Shown: piece by piece, positions 1 to 11,554 of the stretch
How positions within the stretch are numbered: the stretch's first letter is position 1
How the letters are laid out: each line of letters starts with the position of its first letter
Source of the DNA: Achromobacter sp. B7
GTDB lineage: Bacteria > Pseudomonadota > Gammaproteobacteria > Burkholderiales > Burkholderiaceae_B
Assembly: GCF_003600685.1 (NCBI RefSeq)
Contig: NZ_CP032084.1
Coordinates: forward strand, 3,038,001-3,102,000
DNA length: 64,000 nt
Reading direction: 5' to 3'
Translations under genes and position numbers: made by a program
Notes under the pieces: generated by a model
What the model was told of the DNA's origin: nothing
What the model saw: the letters and a program-made list of their open reading frames with translations, nothing else
The model's database searches: none

Positions 1-2
1 AT

Positions 3-2029
<2,027 letters not shown>

Positions 2030-2033
<4 letters not shown>

Positions 2034-3829
2034 CCGTGTTGCCCGAACCGTATACCCACGGCGCGCTGCCGCTGCCCGATGGCCGCACGCGTTTTCGCCT
2101 GTGGGCCCCCTCCGCTCCGCCCGACCTTGCGCTGGTTATTCCCGGCCGTGATCCCATCCCCCTGCATCCCGAGACCGATGGCTTTGTGCAGGTGGACGTC
2201 GATTGCACGGCGGGCACGCGTTATCAATACCGCCTGGGCGCAGGCCTGCTGGCGCCCGACCCGGCGTCGCGCCTGCAAGACGGCGACGTGCACGACGCCA
2301 GCGTGGTGGTGGGCGCGGACAGCTATCCGTGGCGGCACCCGTCATGGATGGGCCGGCCGTGGCGCGAAGCGGTCATCTACGAAGCGCACGCCGGCCTGGC
2401 GGGCGGCTTTGCGGGCCTGACGCAAAAGCTGCCCGAGCTGGCCGACATGGGCTTTACGGTGATTGAGCTGATGCCGATTGCCGACTTTCCCGGACCGCGC
2501 AACTGGGGCTATGACGGCGTGCTGCCCTATGCGCCGGACACGGCCTACGGCACGCCCGATGATCTGAAGAACCTGATCGACACCGCGCACGGGCTGGGCC
2601 TGTGCGTGATGCTGGACGTGGTCTATAACCACTTCGGCCCGGACGGCAACTACCTGTCGCAGTACGCGGCCCCGTTCTTTCGGGATGACGTGGCCACGCC
2701 GTGGGGGTCGGCCATCGATTTTCGCCAGCCCCCCGTGCGCCGCTACTTCGAAGAGAACGCGTTGTACTGGCTCACGGAATACCGCTTTGACGGCCTGCGC
2801 CTGGATGCGGTGCACGCTATCCCGGACCCGGAATGGCTGGTAGAGCTGGCGCAATTTGTGCGCGGGCAGATTCCGGCGCAGCGCCACATCCATCTGGTAC
2901 TGGAAAACGATGACAACCGCGCCAGCCTGCTGACCGATGGCTACGACGCCCAATGGAACGACGACGCGCATCACGTGCTGCACCACCTGTTGACGGGGGA
3001 ATCGCGCGGCTATTACGCCGACTACGCAGACCGCCCCGCCCAGGCCCTGGCGCGCTGCCTGGGCGAAGGCTGGGTCTACCAAGGCCAGCCGTCGCCCTAC
3101 CGCCAGGGCGCCGCCCGTGGCGAGCCCAGCGCGCACCTGTCGCCCACGTCGTTTGTGCTGTTCCTGCAAAATCATGATCAGACCGGCAACCGCGCGCGCG
3201 GCGAACGGCTGACCCTGCTGGCCGAAACCACGGAACGGCTGCGCGCTGGCGTCGTGCTGCAACTGCTGGCCCCGCAGATTCCGCTGGTGTTCATGGGCGA
3301 AGAAGCCGGCAGCCGCGCGCCGTTCCTGTACTTCACCAGCCATACCGACCCGGCCTTGGCCACGGCGGTACGCGAGGGTCGTCAGCGCGAATTCGCCGCC
3401 TTCCCCGAGTTTTCGGGCGCAAACAGCGAGGCCGTACCCGACCCCAACGCCGAAACCACCTGGGACCAGAGCAACCCCTGGACGCCCGAGGCCAGCCCCG
3501 ACGCGCAGCAGTGGCGCGACCTTTACCGCGCGCTGCTGGACATGCGCCAGCGCGTCATCGCCCCGCGGCTGGACGGCGCCAAGACCGTGTTCGCGCGTGC
3601 CGTCGGTGAACACAGCGTGCATGCCAGGTGGCGTTTGGCGGACGGCGCGCTGCTGTCCGCGTACGTCAACCTGGGCCCCGTGCCGGAGGCCCTGCCGCGT
3701 CAACAAGCGTCGGCCGCGCCCTTGTTTTCGGCGCTGCTGTTTGAGTCGCGCGCCGGTGCGTTCGACGCGTTGTGCCAGGGCAACCTGTGCTCGGAAAGCA
3801 CGGTATGGCTGCTGGAGGAGCCCGCATGA
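2030..3829 (+). CDS. treZ: Malto-oligosyltrehalose trehalohydrolase TreZ
   Basis: Releases trehalose from malto-oligosyltrehalose made by TreY. The 599-residue protein has an N-terminal isoamylase-type sandwich domain (RFRLWAPSAP near residue 22) and then a GH13 barrel. Visible motifs are WGYDGVLPYAPDTAYG, LDVVYNHFGPDGNYL, FDGLRLDAVHAI with the nucleophile Asp, LVLENDDN with the acid Glu, and LQNHDQTGN. Length and motif order match the family. The ATG overlaps the glgX stop by four bases and the gene ends in an ATGA overlap with malQ, so the operon is probably translationally coupled. Confidence 0.96.
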
Positions 3830-6192
3830 GCGCCGGCGCCCCCGCCGGGCTATCGGAGTTGGCGGCCGAGGCCGGTATCGCGGAACACTGGACGGACGCG
3901 GACAAGCGCCCGCAACGCGTATCACCCGACACGCTGCGCGCCCTGCTCGCCGCGATGGACCTGCCCGCCGGGTCCGAGGCGGATATTCGCGACAGCCGAC
4001 AAAGGCTGGCCGACATGCAATCGCAGTCGCACCTGCCCGCGATGCTGGTCGCCGTCACCGGTGAAGCCGTGTTTCTGCCACGCAACTGCGCCGGCGCTTA
4101 TCGCATCGAACCGCCGGCCGGGCCCGCCATCACCGGCCAAACGACGGACCAGAACATTGACCGGCCCGAGGACCAGCCTGCCGGCCAAGGCGGAGGACAA
4201 GGTGCAGGCCAGCACACAGGCAAGCGCACAGATCTGCGCGCAGACCAACGTACCGGCCGACCCACGCAGGCGGGCGGCACCGCGCCAATGTTGCGCGCCC
4301 CATCCACGCCGGGCTACTACACGCTGCACACGGCCAGCGGCGTGACGACGCTTGCCGTTGCGCCCGCCCGCGCGCCTTCCGTGGACGAGCTGCTGCAAGA
4401 GCGGGACGCGCGCGCCTGGGGCCTGGCCGTGCAGGTCTACAGCCTGCGCCGGCCCCACCCCGATCCCACGCAGGCCACGCATGGCTTTGGCGACTTTGGG
4501 GCGCTGCGCGACTTGGCCGAGGCAGCCGGCAATGCGGGCGCGGACGCGCTGGCGATCAGCCCCGTGCACGCCATGTTTGCCGCCGACGCGGCGCAGTGCA
4601 GCCCGTATTCGCCGTCCAGCCGGCTGTTCTTGAACACCTTGTACGCCGATCCCGCCGCCGTCCTGGGCGCCGACGCCGTGCGCGATGCCCTGGCAGGGAT
4701 GACCCACACGCGCTTGCGCTCGCTGGATGCCCAGCCGTTGATCGATTGGCCCGCGGCCGCCGGGTTCCGGCACCAGCTGCTGCGGCGTCTGCATGAACGT
4801 TTCACCCTGGCCGCCGGCGATGAACAACGCCGCGCCTACGACGCCTTCCGCAACGCGGGCGGGCAAGACCTGCGTGACCACGCGCTGTTTGAAGCGCTGC
4901 ACGCGGCGCACAGCCTGGAGGCGGGCACGCCCGTGCCGTGGACGCAATGGCCGGCCGATCTGCGCGACCCGCGCTCATCCGCCGCGCAACAGTTCGCCGC
5001 GCAGCATGCCCAAGAGGTGGACGCGCATGCGTTTGCCCAGTGGCTGGCCTCGGCCAGCCTGAAGCAGGCGCAGCATGCCGGCCGCGATGCGGGCATGCGC
5101 GTGGGCATCGTGGCGGACCTGGCGGTGGGCGCAAGCCCGCTGGGCAGCCACGCATGGAGCCGCCAGGCCGACCTGGTCAAGCGCGCCAGCGTGGGCGCGC
5201 CGCCGGATATCTACAACCCGCTGGGCCAGGGCTGGGGGCTGACCGCGCTGTCGCCCGCGGCCTTGCAGAAGTCGGGCTATTCGGCGTTTCTGGCCATGCT
5301 GCGAGCCTGCCTGGCCCACGCGGGCGGCCTGCGTATCGACCACATCCTGGGCATGGCCCGGATGTGGCTGATCCCTGATGGCGCCGGTCCCCAAGACGGC
5401 GGCTATGTGCGCTATCCGCTGCGCGAATTGCTGCGCCTGACTGCCCTGGAAGCGTGGCTGCATCGCGCGCTGATCGTGGGTGAAAACCTGGGCACGGTGC
5501 CGGAAGGCTTTGACGCGCTGCTGGAAGAACACGGCGTGCTGGGCATGGACGTACTGTGGTTCATGCGCGCCCCTGCCACGCCCGACGGTTCCGACGGTTC
5601 CGACGGTTCCGACAGTTCCGACAGTTCCGACAGTTCCGACAGTTCCGACAGTTCCGACACATCCGACACATCCGACAATTCCGACCCGTCCGACACGCCC
5701 GACGCCCCTTCCGCCCCCCCGGCCTTCCTGCCCCCTTCGGAATGGCCCAAACACGCTGTTGCCATGACCACGACTCACGATTTGCCGACTTTGGAAGGCT
5801 GGTGGCACGCCCAGGATATTCTGTGGCGCTCCCGCTTGAACCTGCTGGGCCCCGGCCAGGAAGAAGCCGCCCAACGATCCGGCCGCCTGGAAGAACGCGC
5901 CACGCTGTGGCGTTCGGTACAGGCGTCCTCGCCCACGGCCTCGACCCGGCCCTTGCCCCGCCAGACGCCCAGCGCCGAACTGCTGGGCTTTGTGGCCGCC
6001 ACGCCCTGCCCGCTGATGCTGGTCACGCTGGAAGACCTGACGGGTCAGCTGGATCAGCCCAACCTGCCCGGCACCATCGACGAACACCCCAACTGGCGCC
6101 AACGGGCGCCATTGTCGGTGGACGACTGCCTGACCGCGCCCGCCAGCCAGGCGCGCCTGCGTCCGGTGCGCGCCAGGCGGGGCCGCTCATGA
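3826..6192 (+). CDS. malQ: 4-alpha-glucanotransferase (amylomaltase) MalQ with Ser-Asp repeat insertion
   Basis: GH77 disproportionating enzyme that transfers glucan segments between malto-oligosaccharides. I chose the ATG at 3826 (ATGA overlap with treZ, GGAG just upstream) over an in-frame start at 3772 inside treZ; this gives 788 residues. Catalytic motifs are RIDH with Asp505, GENLG with Glu553 and THDLPT with Asp652. Between Glu553 and Asp652 lies a tract of about 39 residues of (Gly/Ser-Ser-Asp) triplets at residues 587-625, encoded by thirteen 9-nt units, where relatives normally have a short loop. A second Gln/Gly/Arg-rich low-complexity stretch lies near residues 105-150. Neither removes a catalytic motif, so the enzyme is probably active. 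Confidence 0.93.
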   Translation: MSAGAPAGLSELAAEAGIAEHWTDADKRPQRVSPDTLRALLAAMDLPAGSEADIRDSRQRLADMQSQSHLPAMLVAVTGEAVFLPRNCAGAYRIEPPAGPAITGQTTDQNIDRPEDQPAGQGGGQGAGQHTGKRTDLRADQRTGRPTQAGGTAPMLRAPSTPGYYTLHTASGVTTLAVAPARAPSVDELLQERDARAWGLAVQVYSLRRPHPDPTQATHGFGDFGALRDLAEAAGNAGADALAISPVHAMFAADAAQCSPYSPSSRLFLNTLYADPAAVLGADAVRDALAGMTHTRLRSLDAQPLIDWPAAAGFRHQLLRRLHERFTLAAGDEQRRAYDAFRNAGGQDLRDHALFEALHAAHSLEAGTPVPWTQWPADLRDPRSSAAQQFAAQHAQEVDAHAFAQWLASASLKQAQHAGRDAGMRVGIVADLAVGASPLGSHAWSRQADLVKRASVGAPPDIYNPLGQGWGLTALSPAALQKSGYSAFLAMLRACLAHAGGLRIDHILGMARMWLIPDGAGPQDGGYVRYPLRELLRLTALEAWLHRALIVGENLGTVPEGFDALLEEHGVLGMDVLWFMRAPATPDGSDGSDGSDSSDSSDSSDSSDSSDTSDTSDNSDPSDTPDAPSAPPAFLPPSEWPKHAVAMTTTHDLPTLEGWWHAQDILWRSRLNLLGPGQEEAAQRSGRLEERATLWRSVQASSPTASTRPLPRQTPSAELLGFVAATPCPLMLVTLEDLTGQLDQPNLPGTIDEHPNWRQRAPLSVDDCLTAPASQARLRPVRARRGRS
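5584..5700 (+). repeat. Thirteen tandem 9-nt units inside malQ
   Basis: Three perfect copies of GACGGTTCC are followed by five of GACAGTTCC, two of GACACATCC and three more diverged units, all in the malQ reading frame. They encode a Ser-Asp-rich loop. The graded divergence from the centre to the 3' edge is typical of slippage-driven expansion. Confidence 0.95.
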
Positions 6193-9077
6193 AGCCCGTC
6201 GCCCCGCCCATCGCCCCCAGCATTCCCCGCGCCACGGCGCGCCTGCAATTGCATGCCGACTTCACGCTGGACGACGCACGCCGGCAGCTTCCCTACTACG
6301 CCGCGTTGGGGGTCAGCCACTTGTACCTGTCGCCCATCACCCAGGCCAAGGCGGGCTCCACGCACGGTTATGACGTTATCGACCACCAGCGCGTCAGTGA
6401 CGATCTGGGCGGCGAAAGCGCGCTGCGCAAGCTGGCAGACGCGGCACGCGCCCACGGCATGGGCCTGATTGCCGACATCGTGCCCAATCACATGGCCGCG
6501 CATGCGTCCAACGCCTGGTGGGCCGACGTATTGCGGCTGGGCCGGCAAAGCGCGCAAGCCGGCACCTTCGACATCAACTGGGACGCGCCCGACCCCCTGC
6601 TGCGCGGCAAGGTGCTGCTGCCCGTGCTGCCCGACCCGTACAGCGAAACCCTGGCAGCGGGTGGCATCCGGCTGGTGCACGATGCGCAGTCGGGCACCAG
6701 CTATATCGAAGCCGGCGGCCAGCAGTTGCCGCTAACGCCCGGCTCGGCCACCGGGGACCCGGCCACCTTGTGCGCAGCCTGCGACCCCGGCAGCGCGGCC
6801 GGCCAGGCGCGGCTGCACGCCTTGCTGGAACGCCAACATTACCGCCTGGCCTGGTGGCGCACCGCGCCCGACCTCATCAACTGGCGCCGCTTCTTTGAAA
6901 TCAGCGAACTGGTGGGCGTGCGCGTGGAGGACGAGGCCGTGTTCAACGCCGTGCATGCGCTGGTGTTGCGCTTGTACCGCGAAGGCGTGCTGGACGGCCT
7001 GCGCATCGACCATATCGATGGCCTGGCCAGCCCCGGTGCCTATCTGCGCCGCTTGCGCCGCGCCATGCGCGAGGCGGACGACGCCCGCAGCCAGGCCGGC
7101 CTGCCCGGCGAAGGCTATCTGGTCATTGAGAAGATCCTGGCGGACGACGAAGCGCTGGAACCGCATTGGCCCACCCACGGCACCACGGGCTACGACTTCA
7201 TGGACCAGGTGGGCGCGCTGCTGCATGCCCCCCAGGCACAGGCGCCGCTGGAACAGTTCTGGGCCAGCCTGAGCCGCGACGCGCGCGATGCCCCGGCCCA
7301 ACTGCGCGACGCCCGCCACCGCATGCTGGCACGCCACTTCCCCAGCGAAAGGCTCGCGCTGGTGACGGCGCTGGCGCGCATCGCGCACATGGATGCGCGA
7401 ACCCGCGATTGGACCCAGCCCGCCATCGACCGAGTGCTGACGGCGCTGCTGGCGGCATTCCCGGTGTACCGCACCTATGCAGAGGACGGCGGCCGCAGCC
7501 CCGCCGATACGCACTGGTGCCGCATCGCGCTGGACCAGGCGCGCGCGGCGCTGGGCGACGCGTCGGCCGACCTGCGCTTGCTGGACCAGTTGGACCACTG
7601 GCTGGGCGGGGGCACGCCGCCGTCCGAGTCCGCAACGCCCGCAACGTCTGCAACGTCTGCAACGTCCGCAACGCCCTCAACGTCTGCCACGCCCGCACCG
7701 GCTGCGGCTGCGGCTGCAATCCCCGGCGCCGACTCGGCGGACGCCCCCGATTCCCAGCAGGCCGAGGCGCGCACGCTGGCCTTGCGCCGGTTCCAGCAGC
7801 TGACGCCGCCCCTGGCCGCCAAAGCCTTGGAAGATACGCTGTTCTACCGACGCGGCCCGCTGTTGTCCCGCAACGAAGTGGGCTCCAGCCCGACCCGGTT
7901 CACGCTGCCGCTTGAAGAGTTCCATGCACTGTGCGCCGCGCGTGCGGGCACGCACCCGCATGCCATGCTGGCCACCGCCACCCACGACCACAAGCGCGGC
8001 GAAGACACGCGCGCCCGGCTGGCCGTGCTGTCTGAAATCCCCGACGAGTGGCGCCGCACCGCGGACGGCTGGATTGCCCGGCTGGCGCCACCCGGGCCGC
8101 CCACCCCCGCCGACCGCTACCTGCTTTTGCAAAGCCTGGTGGGCGCGTGGCCGCTGTCGTTGTCACCCGAGCGGCTAAGCGAACAGCCCGAGGCCATTGC
8201 GGACTTTCTTGGCCGCATCGCGCAGTGGCAGGAAAAAGCCCTGCGCGAAGCCAAGCTGCACACCAGTTGGACGGACCCGAACGCCGACTACGAGGGCGCC
8301 GCCCGACGATGCATCGAGGCCTTGCAACAGCCCGGCGACGGGCAGGCCCTGCTGCGAGACATCGGCACCTGGGCGCTGAAAATCGCTTCGGCGGGCCTTG
8401 TGAACAGCCTGACCCAGACGGTGCTGCGCAACACGGTGCCCGGCGTGCCGGATCTTTACCAGGGCGCGGACCTGTGGGACTTCAGCCTGGTCGATCCCGA
8501 CAACCGCCGCCCGGTGGACTACGCGGAGCGGGCGGCGCTGCTGGCCGAATCGAATCCGCCTGGCACCTTGGAAGGCGATGCAACGGATGCCACCGCGACC
8601 TTGCAGGAAGACGCGCGCCCGGACGTGCTGGCAGGGCACGTTGACACGCCCATCGCCACCGACGCGCAGGCATGGCGCAGTGGCGCCATCAAGCAGTCAC
8701 TGATCCAGCGCGCGCTGGCGCTGCGGGCGCGTCACCCCGACGTTTTCCGCCTGGGCGACTACACGCCGCTTGCGGTGCACGGCCCGCGCGCCGCGAACGT
8801 CATTGCGTACCTGCGCCGCCATGACGGGCGCTGTGTGGTGGTCGTGGCGCCCAGGCTGTGCGCCATGGCGCTGGCCGGCTACGCCCAGGGCAAACCGGCG
8901 CAGGCAGCGGCCTACTGGGAGGGCACCCGCGTGGCGCTGCCGGCAGACGTGGACGCGGACATGGACGCCTTGCGCGACGTGCTTTCCGGCCGCCGTCCCA
9001 GCGTGAACGGGGCCGGCGAACTTGCGCTGGACCAACTGCTGCGAGACGGGCCGGTGGCGCTGTTGGCGACGGAGTAG
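6189..9077 (+). CDS. treY: Malto-oligosyltrehalose synthase TreY
   Basis: Intramolecular transglucosidase that converts the reducing-end alpha-1,4 bond of malto-oligosaccharides to the alpha,alpha-1,1 bond of trehalose; TreZ then releases trehalose. The ATG at 6189 overlaps the malQ stop (ATGA) and begins MKPVAPPIAPS, giving 962 residues; frame upstream of this is inside malQ. GH13 motifs are LYLSPITQAKAGSTHGYDV, GLIADIVPNHM, LRIDHIDGL with Asp274 as nucleophile, LVIEKILADDE, and ATATHDHKRGEDTRARL. A Ser/Ala/Thr-rich stretch (about residues 479-520) is built on 9-nt repeats and looks inserted. The stop codon sits inside a downstream 17-nt repeat. Confidence 0.95.
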   Translation: MKPVAPPIAPSIPRATARLQLHADFTLDDARRQLPYYAALGVSHLYLSPITQAKAGSTHGYDVIDHQRVSDDLGGESALRKLADAARAHGMGLIADIVPNHMAAHASNAWWADVLRLGRQSAQAGTFDINWDAPDPLLRGKVLLPVLPDPYSETLAAGGIRLVHDAQSGTSYIEAGGQQLPLTPGSATGDPATLCAACDPGSAAGQARLHALLERQHYRLAWWRTAPDLINWRRFFEISELVGVRVEDEAVFNAVHALVLRLYREGVLDGLRIDHIDGLASPGAYLRRLRRAMREADDARSQAGLPGEGYLVIEKILADDEALEPHWPTHGTTGYDFMDQVGALLHAPQAQAPLEQFWASLSRDARDAPAQLRDARHRMLARHFPSERLALVTALARIAHMDARTRDWTQPAIDRVLTALLAAFPVYRTYAEDGGRSPADTHWCRIALDQARAALGDASADLRLLDQLDHWLGGGTPPSESATPATSATSATSATPSTSATPAPAAAAAAIPGADSADAPDSQQAEARTLALRRFQQLTPPLAAKALEDTLFYRRGPLLSRNEVGSSPTRFTLPLEEFHALCAARAGTHPHAMLATATHDHKRGEDTRARLAVLSEIPDEWRRTADGWIARLAPPGPPTPADRYLLLQSLVGAWPLSLSPERLSEQPEAIADFLGRIAQWQEKALREAKLHTSWTDPNADYEGAARRCIEALQQPGDGQALLRDIGTWALKIASAGLVNSLTQTVLRNTVPGVPDLYQGADLWDFSLVDPDNRRPVDYAERAALLAESNPPGTLEGDATDATATLQEDARPDVLAGHVDTPIATDAQAWRSGAIKQSLIQRALALRARHPDVFRLGDYTPLAVHGPRAANVIAYLRRHDGRCVVVVAPRLCAMALAGYAQGKPAQAAAYWEGTRVALPADVDADMDALRDVLSGRRPSVNGAGELALDQLLRDGPVALLATE
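7632..7694 (+). repeat. Seven tandem 9-nt units inside treY
   Basis: Units of the type GCAACGTCT/GCAACGCCC repeat in frame and encode an (Ala-Thr-Ser/Pro) run, followed directly by a GCTGCG alanine run. The insert lies between conserved TreY segments and is another in-frame 9-nt expansion in the same operon as the one in malQ. Confidence 0.9.
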
Positions 9078-9118
9078 CGGGAAGGACGGAGTAGCGGGAA
9101 GGACGGAGTAGCGGGAAG
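9068..9118 (+). repeat. Three perfect 17-nt tandem repeats spanning the treY stop
   Basis: The unit GACGGAGTAGCGGGAAG occurs three times without a mismatch. The first copy contains the treY stop codon TAG at 9075-9077, so the repeat duplicates the end of the gene into the intergenic region. Confidence 0.95.
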
Positions 9119-9208
9119 GCAAGCGCGGCGGCGAGTGCGGAGGCAAGTGCGGAGGCGACGCGCCACGGAGCCGCCGCGCTGCGCCCAGCCCCGTCACGCT
9201 TGGTACGG

Positions 9209-9272
9209 CTGCCGTTTACTTCTGCTGCCGTTTACTTCTGCTGCCGTTTACTTCTGCTTCCGTTTACCACTG
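9209..9272 (+). repeat. Four 16-nt tandem repeats downstream of the trehalose operon
   Basis: Three perfect copies of CTGCCGTTTACTTCTG are followed by one diverged copy. They lie between treY and the convergent TonB receptor gene. The copies are contiguous, so this is not a CRISPR array. The rest of 9119-9295 shows nothing else recognisable. Confidence 0.93.
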
Positions 9273-9295
9273 CTCCCGCCCAGTACCGGTCGCGC

Positions 9296-11509
9296 TCAGT
9301 ACTGGTACCGCATCGTCACCATCGCGCTGCGGCCGGCGCCCCACGCGCCCTGGCTGTAGAAGCCGACCTGGCTGTAGTACTTGCGGTCGAACAGGTTGTT
9401 CACGTTCAGCTGCGCCGACAGGTTGCGGTTGAAGCGGTAGCGGGCCATCAGGTTGGTGATGGCGTAGCTGCCCTGCCCCACGCGTTCGTCGCCATTTGGG
9501 CCGCTGGCGATGGTGTAGACGCCGCTTTGCCAGTTCACGCCGCCGCCCACCGTCAACCGGTTCCAGTCGCCCGGCAACTGGTAGGTGGTGAAGACGCGCA
9601 CCAGCGTGCGCGGCTGGTCGGTCTGGATGGCCGCGCCGTCGCCATCACGCGCGGTCCAGTGCGACCAGCCCGCCGCCAGGTTCCAGCCCGGCGTCACTTC
9701 TCCGGACACTTCCAGGTCAAAGCCCCGGCTGCGCGTTCCTTGTGCGGCCCGATAAGCCTGGTTGATCGAACCCGGCACCAGGTAACCCGGGTCGGTCTGC
9801 GCCACGTTGTCCTGTTCCACCTGGAACACCGCCGCGCTGGCGTTCAAGCGGCCTTCCAGGAATTCGCCCTTGACGCCGGCCTCGTAGGATTTGCCTTCCA
9901 GCGGGTCCAGCCAGCCGCCGTTGCGGTCCTGGTAGCTTTGCGGGTTGAAGATGCCGGTGTAGCTGACGTAGGCGGTGTAGTTGTCGTTGATGTCGTACAG
10001 CAGCCCCGCGTACGGCGTGAACGCGTTCTTGTCGAACGCGGTGTGGTCGCCACCGCCAAAGCCCACGGAATCCGTTTTCCAGGTGCTGTAACGGCCGCCG
10101 ACGATCAGCTTGAGCGGGTCGGCCAGGTTCAGGCGCAGCGCGCCGTACCAGCCCGTCTGCTTGGTGGTGTAGCGGCTGGCGGTCACCGCCGTGTCGCTCC
10201 AGTCGGGTTCCGGATACGAGCCGTCCCAGTCAAAGAAGTTGCCCACCGGCGCGGCGTTCAAGCCCGCGCGGTAATCAAAGTCGGCGTACTGGCGGGTGAA
10301 GCTGGCGCCCACCACGGCTTCGTGGCGGCGGCCAAAGGCGGTGAACGGGCCGGTGGCCTTGATGTCCAGGCTGTTCTGCTTGCGGTCGCCCAGGTACCAC
10401 GAGGGCGACCCGTTCACGCCCAGGCCGGTCTGGCGGTCGGGCCAGCCGTACAGATAGAGCAGCTTGCCATCCATTTCGTGCTTGGAATGCGAGGCCACCG
10501 CCTGCACCCGCCAATCATTGTCAAAGCGATGCTCCAGGCTGGCGAAGCCGCCCGTCGTGGTGCTGGCCCAGGAGCTCCAGTCGGCCCCGGTGTTCAGCGA
10601 CCGCTTCCAGTCGGTGCGCCCGCTGTCGGCGTACCACAGCGGAAAGCCGCCCCAGCTGCTGCCCTTGGGGCTGTTGTCCTGGTAATTGAAGCCGGCGCTG
10701 AAGGTGGTGCGCGACGTAATGTCCGCGTCGACCACGCCGTAGAACACTTTCTTCTGGCTTTTGTAGTCGTCCAGATAAGAGTGGTTGTCCTGGTAGGCGG
10801 ACACGATGCGACCGCGCACGCTGCCGTCCTTGTTCAGCGGCGTGGAAAGGTCCAGCGTGCCGCGATAGGTGTCCCACGAGCCCGCGCTGACGCTGATGTC
10901 GGCCTTGAATTCGCGGCTGATGGCATGCTTGCGCACCAGGTTGATGGACGCCGACGGATTGCCGGCGCCGGTCAGCAGGCCGGTGGCGCCGCGCACGACT
11001 TCCACGCGGTCATAGATGATGGTGTCCATTGACGACTCGCCCGCCGCATAGCCGCTATCAAAGCCCGTGGGCACGCCGTCGTACAGGTAATTGCTGATGG
11101 CGAACCCGCGCGAGCTGAACGAATAGCGCTCGCTGTCGTAGTTCTGCACCGCGATACCGGGTGTATTGGCCATGACGTCGGCCAGCGACCGCATGTCTTC
11201 GTCTTCCATGCGCTGACGTGTCACCACCGTGACCGACTGCGGTGTCTCGCGCAGCGTCAAGGCCATGCCCGTGCCGGCCGCCGTGGCGCGGGGCGTGTAG
11301 GACCCCGTCCCTTCCGTGGTGGTGGGGTCACCGTCGCCCACCACCTGCACGCTGGGCAAGGTGGCCACGGCGCCGTCCTGCGCCTGGGCCGCCGCGCCGC
11401 TGGACGCCAGCGCCATCAACACCAGCGCCGACGCGCGGCGCAGCCGCCACGCAGGACGGTCGGAAGAATGAATACGGGGGCTGCCGCCCAGCGGCCTTTG
11501 ATCTTGCAT
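9296..11509 (-). CDS. TonB-dependent siderophore receptor
   Basis: Outer-membrane ferric-siderophore receptor of the FhuE/FpvA-like class. I chose the ATG at 11509 (MQDQRPLGG) because AAGGAAAG precedes it at good spacing; a GTG at 11527 lies in the same frame. The 737-residue protein has a signal peptide ending near AAAQAQDG, a plug domain (TLRETPQSVTVVTRQRM onwards; SRGFAISNYLYDGVP) and a beta-barrel ending in the aromatic C-terminus MVTMRYQY. It has no extra N-terminal signalling domain between signal peptide and plug, so it is not expected to act through an anti-sigma factor. A Fur-like palindrome and a hairpin covering the ribosome site lie upstream. The siderophore cannot be told from sequence. 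Confidence 0.93.
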   Translation of the reverse strand: MQDQRPLGGSPRIHSSDRPAWRLRRASALVLMALASSGAAAQAQDGAVATLPSVQVVGDGDPTTTEGTGSYTPRATAAGTGMALTLRETPQSVTVVTRQRMEDEDMRSLADVMANTPGIAVQNYDSERYSFSSRGFAISNYLYDGVPTGFDSGYAAGESSMDTIIYDRVEVVRGATGLLTGAGNPSASINLVRKHAISREFKADISVSAGSWDTYRGTLDLSTPLNKDGSVRGRIVSAYQDNHSYLDDYKSQKKVFYGVVDADITSRTTFSAGFNYQDNSPKGSSWGGFPLWYADSGRTDWKRSLNTGADWSSWASTTTGGFASLEHRFDNDWRVQAVASHSKHEMDGKLLYLYGWPDRQTGLGVNGSPSWYLGDRKQNSLDIKATGPFTAFGRRHEAVVGASFTRQYADFDYRAGLNAAPVGNFFDWDGSYPEPDWSDTAVTASRYTTKQTGWYGALRLNLADPLKLIVGGRYSTWKTDSVGFGGGDHTAFDKNAFTPYAGLLYDINDNYTAYVSYTGIFNPQSYQDRNGGWLDPLEGKSYEAGVKGEFLEGRLNASAAVFQVEQDNVAQTDPGYLVPGSINQAYRAAQGTRSRGFDLEVSGEVTPGWNLAAGWSHWTARDGDGAAIQTDQPRTLVRVFTTYQLPGDWNRLTVGGGVNWQSGVYTIASGPNGDERVGQGSYAITNLMARYRFNRNLSAQLNVNNLFDRKYYSQVGFYSQGAWGAGRSAMVTMRYQY

Positions 11510-11517
11510 GCTGCTTT

Positions 11518-11550
11518 CCTTTCCCACTTCGGGTTGCGTTGTGGGAAAGG
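11518..11550 (-). promoter_or_regulatory. Hairpin covering the ribosome-binding site of the TonB receptor mRNA
   Basis: A perfect 10-bp inverted repeat (CCTTTCCCAC / GTGGGAAAGG) with a 13-nt loop. On the mRNA the 3' arm ends in GGGAAAGG immediately before AAAGCAGC-ATG, so the stem includes the upstream half of the Shine-Dalgarno stretch. It could restrain translation initiation; that role is inferred. Confidence 0.6.
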
Positions 11551-11554
11551 AGTG

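Noticed and set aside
3772..3825. Upstream start for malQ
   Set aside because: The ATG at 3826 overlaps the treZ stop, has GGAG upstream and gives the expected N-terminus.
2342..3925. A 527-codon minus-strand frame over treZ
   Set aside because: Antisense shadow of a clear GH13 gene; no recognisable domains and no ribosome site.
4975..6102. A minus-strand frame over malQ with long Val-Gly-Thr runs
   Set aside because: The runs are the reverse reading of the Ser-Asp DNA repeat in malQ; there is no independent support for a gene.
9209..9272. Possible CRISPR array
   Set aside because: The 16-nt copies are contiguous with no spacers, and no cas genes are present.
9200..11032. A 610-codon open frame on the plus strand, antisense to the TonB receptor gene
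   Set aside because: It reads as Val/Ala/Arg-rich sequence without family motifs and mirrors the codon pattern of the receptor gene. High-GC genes commonly leave such long antisense frames.
11510..11527. GTG start for the TonB receptor at 11527
   Set aside because: The ATG at 11509 has AAGGAAAG at correct spacing, and the GTG falls within the hairpin stem.
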